Origin: CAZGUX01 sp964529305
GTDB lineage: Bacteria; Acidobacteriota; Terriglobia; Bryobacterales; Bryobacteraceae
Length of the DNA stretch: 64,000 bases
Assembly (NCBI GenBank): GCA_964529305.1
Contig: CAZGUX010000128.1
Span: 1-64,000 of the forward strand
Direction of reading: 5' to 3'
A program made the translations under genes and the position numbers. Positions 59,706 to 64,000 of this stretch are shown piece by piece; the first letter of the stretch is position 1; every line of letters starts with the position of its first letter. The notes under the pieces are model-generated. The model made no database searches and was not told the origin of the DNA. It worked only from the letters and a program-made list of their open reading frames with translations.

Positions 59706-61118
59706 ATGTGGCGACCATCGCTTCTTCTCTTCTTCCCTGTTTTCCTGGCCGCGCAGTCGCCCCTCCGGTTTGGGAGCGACCTGCAGTTGTTCGTCGACGA
59801 CTATCTTATCGAGTCGATGAAGGGGACCCGGCTTTGGCTGCATCACCCGATTCCCGCGGGAAAAGCCATTGCCTTCGACGAACCGTGGGAAGGCAACGTC
59901 AGCGCATACGTCACCGTTTTTCGCGACGGCCCGAAAGTCCGCATGTACTACCGCGGCGTCAACGACCCAGCCTATGTGAAAGCCTCGGCGCTCCAGCCTG
60001 GCGAGATGAAGCATGCCAAGAACGATGAAGTGGTCTGCTACGCGGAGAGCCCCGACGGCATCGCCTGGACCAAGCCCAAACTGGGCATCTTCGACTTTCG
60101 CGGCTCCAAGGCGAACAACATCCTGATGGCCGGAGATGCGCGGCACAACTTCGCCCCGTTTAAGGATCCCAACCCCGCCGCGCCTCCGGCGGCACGCTAC
60201 AAGGGATTGGGCGGCGCGCGCAAACTCTGGGCGTACCAGTCGGCCGACGGAATCCATTGGACCAAGACGCGAGAGGAACCCGTAATCACCGACGGCGCCT
60301 TCGACTCCCAGAATCTGGCGTTCTGGGATTCCAAGCGCGGCGAATACGTGGCGATCTACCGCGACTTTCTGCAGGGCGTCCGTACCATCAAATGCGCCCG
60401 TTCGAAAGATTTCCTGACTTGGACCGCGGGCGAATGGGCGGACTACGGCAAGGCGCCGGCCGAGCAACTCTACACCAACGCCACCCAGCCGTACTTCCGG
60501 GCGCCGCAGATCTACCTCGCGTTCCCCAAGCGCTACGTCCCGTCGCGATTCGTGAATCAAGGAGTGACCGATCGGGGAGTCTCGGAAGCCGTGTTCATGA
60601 CGAGCCGCGATGGCGTGCACTGGAACCGGTTTCTGGAAGCCTTCATCCGGCCGGGCCGCGACCCGAGGGACTGGGTCCACCGCAACCGTATGACGGCCGC
60701 GGGTCTCATCCCTACAGCCGAGGACGAGATCTCACTCTACGTTTCGCGGCACTACAACTTTCCCAGCGCCTACCTGGAGCGGCTCACCATCCGGACCGAC
60801 GGGTTTGTCTCCCTGCACGCGGACTATTCCGGAGGCACCATGACCACCCGGCCGTTCTTCATCGAAGGGAACAGGATGGCTCTCAACTATGCGACCTCCG
60901 CGGCCGGCAGCATCCGCTGGGAGATCCTCGACATCAACGGCAATCCGCTGTCGGGTTTCAGTACGGAAGAAACAAAGCTGTTGTGCGGCGACCAGATCGC
61001 CGAAGTGATCGAGTTGCAGCGGCGCCGCACGGGCGAGCGCGGGTTGGGTTCGCGGCCCGTCCGATTGCGGTTCCACCTCAAGGACGCGGACCTCTATTCG
61101 CTGCAGTTCCTCGAGTGA
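59706..61118 (+). CDS. Exported five-bladed beta-propeller, glycosidase-like (GH32/43/68-type) protein
   Basis: 470 residues, ATG at 59706 with GGAAGG upstream and a short signal peptide (LLLFFPVFLAAQ). Repeating blades carry asp-box-like phrases: YYRGVNDPAYVKA, CYAESPDGIAWTKPKLGIFD, YQSADGIHWTKTREEPVI, IKCARSKDFLTWTAGEW and MTSRDGVHWNRFLEAF. Such repeats are typical of glycosidase-like propellers found in Bryobacter and Planctomycetes. The C-terminal ~100 residues are a beta-sandwich (GSIRWEILDINGNPLSGFS). No catalytic residue can be assigned with confidence. Confidence 0.78.
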   Translation: MWRPSLLLFFPVFLAAQSPLRFGSDLQLFVDDYLIESMKGTRLWLHHPIPAGKAIAFDEPWEGNVSAYVTVFRDGPKVRMYYRGVNDPAYVKASALQPGEMKHAKNDEVVCYAESPDGIAWTKPKLGIFDFRGSKANNILMAGDARHNFAPFKDPNPAAPPAARYKGLGGARKLWAYQSADGIHWTKTREEPVITDGAFDSQNLAFWDSKRGEYVAIYRDFLQGVRTIKCARSKDFLTWTAGEWADYGKAPAEQLYTNATQPYFRAPQIYLAFPKRYVPSRFVNQGVTDRGVSEAVFMTSRDGVHWNRFLEAFIRPGRDPRDWVHRNRMTAAGLIPTAEDEISLYVSRHYNFPSAYLERLTIRTDGFVSLHADYSGGTMTTRPFFIEGNRMALNYATSAAGSIRWEILDINGNPLSGFSTEETKLLCGDQIAEVIELQRRRTGERGLGSRPVRLRFHLKDADLYSLQFLE

Positions 61119-61680
61119 TCCGGCCACCGTTGTGGCGCCGGCTTAACGTTCAGGCACAGCGGCTATGCCGGTAAGCGTCGAATGCCGTCGACACGGGAGC
61201 CATACCCCAGACGGCGCTGGCGTACAGCGGACTGCCCGGGAGGCCGTCCTGGAACGGCGCCGGCCGGCGCTCGATCCCCGCGGTCCCCCACACCGCGGAT
61301 TCCGGTCCGCGAGTCGAACCCTGTTTCGACAACGCAACCTGGGGCCAACTGCCGGTCTCCGGTAGCTTGACCCCTCTTCCCCTTTGTGCGAACATGTCTC
61401 CCCTCTCCTTCCGAGGAACGACCACGACTACCCCGGTGTGTCCGTTGCCGGATCCACACAATTGGCTTGCGAGTCCTGTCGGGGTGCGCCGCTGCCGATC
61501 GCTACTTAGCCCGGCTTTCGTTCCCGTTGTACTGCCTTGGGATGATTGTCCGCGATTTTCGCTCAATTTGAAATCCCCAGAAGTACTGCCCGGGTAGCCT
61601 TTAAGTAATGAGATCCACTAGGGTAGTCACCCGAGGTCTTCCGTTTCCGGAAGGCGGGAACGGGGTAGAATGCCCCTATC
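61119..61680. other. Intergenic region upstream of enolase-superfamily gene
   Basis: 562 bases with no credible gene or RNA. A small hairpin (TTCCGTTTCCGGAA, ~61639-61652) and a TAGAAT box (61666-61671) lie just before the next start. With the box only ~10 bases from the ATG at 61681, the transcript may be leaderless. Confidence 0.4.
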
Positions 61681-62892
61681 ATGACGAAGCGCCGTAGTTT
61701 TCTCAAGGCGGGACTCGCCTCGGCTGTGCCGTCTCTGGCCGTGGGGGCCCGGGTCGATGGCAAGGGGCCGGTCATCCGCAAGGTCGAGGTGCTGCCGACG
61801 GCGGTCCCGTTTGCCCACACGTTCATCATCGGCCGCGGCCAGGTGGGCGCCTCGGGCGGGACCGGCCGCTACGCCTATGTCCGCGTAGAAACCGAGGACG
61901 GAAAAGTCGGATGGGGCGAAACCAATACCTTACCCTCCTGGAGCTACGAAACCCTCGAAAGTGTGGCCAGCACCATCCGCTACTACCTGGCGCCCATCGT
62001 CATCGGACGGTCGCCTTTCGACCAGGCATATTTCCAAAAGCAGTTCGACGAGCGGCTGACGCCGGCGGTCAGCCACGGGTTTCCGTTTGCGAAAAGCGCG
62101 CTGCTCACCGCAACGCTGGACGCGGCGGGGAAGATCGCGGGACTGCCGCTCCACCGGTTCTTCGGCGGTAAGATCCATGACAAGGTCGAGTTGTGTTACG
62201 CCCTTTCGATCGATACCCCCGAGGTCATGGCGAAGGTGGCGGCGTCCTATCCCTTCGTCAAGTGCTTCAAATTGAAGGTGGCGGGCGACGCGGACCTGGA
62301 CAACAAGCGAGTGCGCAGCGTGGTGGAGGCGCGGCCCGACACGGACATCTGGCTCGACGCCAACCAGAGCTACCGGCCGATTCACCTGGAGAGCTTTCTG
62401 AAGAAGATCGAAGGAATCGGGCAAGTCCGCTGCCTGGAGCAACCGGTGAAGAGCGTCGACTGGCTCGGCATGAAGCGCGCGCGCGATCGCAGCGCCTTAC
62501 CCATCGCTCTCGACGAGGGATGCTTTTCGTCGTACGACGTGGCCCGGTTGGCGCGGATGGAGGCGGGAGATCTCGTGGTATTGAAGGTCGCCAAAAGCGC
62601 CGGCCTGTGGGGTTGCCAGCGCAGCGCGACCGTCGCGGAAGCCAACGGTCTGGGGCTGCTCGGCTCGGGTTTGACCGAGAGCGGCGTTGGGCTGATTGCC
62701 GCGATCCACTTGTATTCCACCTTGGAACTGCTGTTGCCGCCCGAGTTGAACGGTCCGGAATTTCTGGCGGATCTCATGGTGGAAGGTCTGGAGATCAAGG
62801 GAGCGACCGTGACCGTGCCGGACGCGCCAGGCCTGGGGATTCAGGTGAAGGAAGACAAGATCCGCGCCGCGGCCATCAAGTTAGAGGCCTAG
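61681..62892 (+). CDS. Enolase-superfamily protein (mandelate racemase/muconate lactonizing type)
   Basis: 403 residues with a twin-arginine-like leader of the weak form (MTKRRSFLKAGLASAVPSLAVG). The N-terminal capping domain is ~30-150. In the barrel the KxK motif is FKLKV (K197/K199). Metal ligands are D226 (LDANQS), E253 (LEQPV) and E279 (LDEGC). A second lysine is in VVLKVAKSAG (K302/K305). These match the MLE/dipeptide-epimerase-like subgroup that abstracts a proton alpha to a carboxylate. The substrate is unknown; acid sugars or cyclic acids are likely. No Shine-Dalgarno is visible, and the leader form is unusual for an enolase-superfamily enzyme. Confidence 0.88.
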   Translation: MTKRRSFLKAGLASAVPSLAVGARVDGKGPVIRKVEVLPTAVPFAHTFIIGRGQVGASGGTGRYAYVRVETEDGKVGWGETNTLPSWSYETLESVASTIRYYLAPIVIGRSPFDQAYFQKQFDERLTPAVSHGFPFAKSALLTATLDAAGKIAGLPLHRFFGGKIHDKVELCYALSIDTPEVMAKVAASYPFVKCFKLKVAGDADLDNKRVRSVVEARPDTDIWLDANQSYRPIHLESFLKKIEGIGQVRCLEQPVKSVDWLGMKRARDRSALPIALDEGCFSSYDVARLARMEAGDLVVLKVAKSAGLWGCQRSATVAEANGLGLLGSGLTESGVGLIAAIHLYSTLELLLPPELNGPEFLADLMVEGLEIKGATVTVPDAPGLGIQVKEDKIRAAAIKLEA

Positions 62893-62901
62893 TGAGCTGT
62901 A

Positions 62902-62960
62902 TCAAGAACGCGTCGCCGGGTTGCGGCTGCCCCGAGCCCACGGCGTGAGCCGCGGGGTTC
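62902..62960. repeat. REP-like segment after enolase-superfamily gene
   Basis: TCAAGAACGCGTCGC (62902-62916) is identical to 57881-57895. GAGCCCACGGCGTGAGCCGC + GGGGTTC (62934-62960) is a diverged copy of the palindrome at 27396-27422. Confidence 0.55.
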
Positions 62961-63101
62961 GATCGCCGAACGAGCAAACGACGAGTAGGTTCGACGTCTG
63001 CGCAGGCTCCGACCCACCGCGTGGGTTTGCCTCGGGCGCCCCAGGCTCGGCCGAGTTTCGCGGTTAGGGCTACAATCCAGGAGAGCCACCAACACACCGC
63101 C

Positions 63102-64000
63102 ATGACACTCTCCAGCCGCCGCACGTTTGTCCAGACCGCGATCGCCGCCGCCTCCACCGGCCGAATTCCAGGGGCCAACGAGAAGATCAACCTCGTCGTC
63201 ATCGGACTCGGCGGCCGCGGGCGCGATCACCTGAACCACTATGCCGGCCTCTCCGACTGCCGCATCGCCGGCGTCTGCGACATCGACCAGGCCGCCCAGG
63301 AGCGGGCGGTGGCCCAAGTGGAAAAACTCGTCGGCTACAAGCCGCAAGCCCTTAGCGACATGCGCCGCGTCTTCGACGACAAATCGGTCGACGCGGTGTC
63401 CATCGTCACTCCCAACCACTGGCACGCGCTGGCCACCATCTGGGCCTGCCAGGCCGGCAAGGACGTGTATGTCGAAAAGCCGGCCAGCCACAACATCTTC
63501 GAAGCCCGCCAAATGGTGGCGGCGGCGCGCAAGCACAAGCGCATCGTGCAGGTGGGCTCCCAGTCACGGTCGATCCAACACAAGATCCGCGCGATGAAAC
63601 TGCTGGATGAGGGCGTGATCGGCAAGATCTATCTGTCGAAGGGGTTGTGCTACAAGCGGCGGCGGTCCATCGGCAAGCAACCCGACGGCCCGGTTCCGCC
63701 CGGAGTGGATTGGGATCTGTTCCGCGGTCCCGCTCCCATGCGGCCGTTCAATCCCAACCGGTTCAAATACAACTGGCACTGGTTTTGGGATACCGGAAAC
63801 GGGGACATCGGCAACCAGGGCGTGCACGAGATGGACATTGCCCGCTGGGGCATCGGCAAGGACCACACCATGCCGAAGAGCGTCTTCTCCTACGGCGGTA
63901 AGTTTCTCTACGACGACGACCAGGAAACGCCGAACACCCAGACCGCGGTCTTCGACTATGGCGACGCGCAGATGGTCTTCGAAGTCCGCGGCCTGATCAC
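63102..64000 (+). CDS. Gfo/Idh/MocA family oxidoreductase with Tat leader (3' end beyond window)
   Basis: ATG at 63102 with GGAGAG upstream; a TACAAT box lies at 63071-63076. The 299 visible residues remain open at the window edge. Leader SSRRTFVQTAIAAASTG is Tat-like. Rossmann motif VVIGLGGRGRDHL near 32-44, DIDQ after the second strand, then VTPNHWHALATIWACQAGKDVYVEKPASHN with the catalytic-type EKP lysine. Further on WFWDTGNGDIGNQGVHEMDIARW is the conserved block of the Tat-exported Gfo/Idh/MocA group of Planctomycetes and Acidobacteria. It likely oxidises or reduces a sugar or inositol-like substrate with a tightly bound NAD(P). Confidence 0.9.
   Translation, partial: MTLSSRRTFVQTAIAAASTGRIPGANEKINLVVIGLGGRGRDHLNHYAGLSDCRIAGVCDIDQAAQERAVAQVEKLVGYKPQALSDMRRVFDDKSVDAVSIVTPNHWHALATIWACQAGKDVYVEKPASHNIFEARQMVAAARKHKRIVQVGSQSRSIQHKIRAMKLLDEGVIGKIYLSKGLCYKRRRSIGKQPDGPVPPGVDWDLFRGPAPMRPFNPNRFKYNWHWFWDTGNGDIGNQGVHEMDIARWGIGKDHTMPKSVFSYGGKFLYDDDQETPNTQTAVFDYGDAQMVFEVRGLI

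Noticed and set aside
61300..61345. T-arm-like sequence (GAGTCGAACCCTG)
   Set aside because: The stem does not pair and no D- or anticodon arm is found around it.

Overview
The window looks like chromosomal DNA of a GC-rich acidobacterium, probably near Bryobacter/Solibacter. This is inferred from gene content only: carboxypeptidase-regulatory/TonB-type outer membrane proteins, a TIGR02999-type sigma factor near a PknB-type kinase with a helical repeat tail, many signal-peptide or Tat-leader enzymes (PQQ-propeller, NIPSNAP, DUF3604, DUF6259-like, enolase-superfamily and Gfo/Idh/MocA proteins), GWxTD proteins, and short palindromic repeats between genes.

Layout. 1-510: end of a terminase-like gene pair, the second gene broken. 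562-11843: TonB-type receptor, DUF3500 protein, ECF sigma factor, MddA-like methyltransferase, Ser/Thr kinase, MscS channel. 12002-26956: mostly minus strand. It holds a Tat-exported PLP enzyme, a glycosidase-like protein, and an operon of MFS permease, SDR, fused E1 and E2 of a 2-oxoacid dehydrogenase, then PQQ-propeller, NIPSNAP and beta-galactosidase-like proteins. 27727-34714: a conflict-type island. A RyR-AAA ATPase diverges from a SLOG/4-TM protein, a zinc-ribbon TIR protein and an unrecognised helical-repeat protein. 35327-41211: DUF3604 protein, HtrA protease, peptidoglycan-binding protein, sugar MFS. 41391-48666: one plus-strand operon of JAB-like membrane protein, HD-less Cas10, Csm2, Csm3, Csm4, Csm5 and a receiver-PPM phosphatase. 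No CRISPR array, cas6, cas1/2 or CARF effector is visible. 48788-64000: slipin, an aberrant tRNA, AIM24-like, GWxTD and outer membrane proteins, AroE-like protein, NfrB-like glycosyltransferase with MshEN domain, PQQ-propeller, beta-propeller glycosidase-like protein, enolase-superfamily protein and a partial Gfo/Idh/MocA oxidoreductase.

Two regions stand out. (1) The 27.7-34.7 kb island joins domain families (RyR, SLOG, SLATT-like TM, TIR) that comparative genomics links to nucleotide-signalled immunity. Here there are tandem RyR repeats, a decayed PfkB-like domain and a partner I do not recognise. (2) The 41.4-48.7 kb operon is a full Csm effector set with an intact GGDD cyclase motif but no HD nuclease. 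It sits between a JAMM-dead membrane JAB protein and an RsbU-like response regulator, which suggests a type III complex wired into signal transduction rather than, or as well as, classical CRISPR immunity. Functions of both are inferred.
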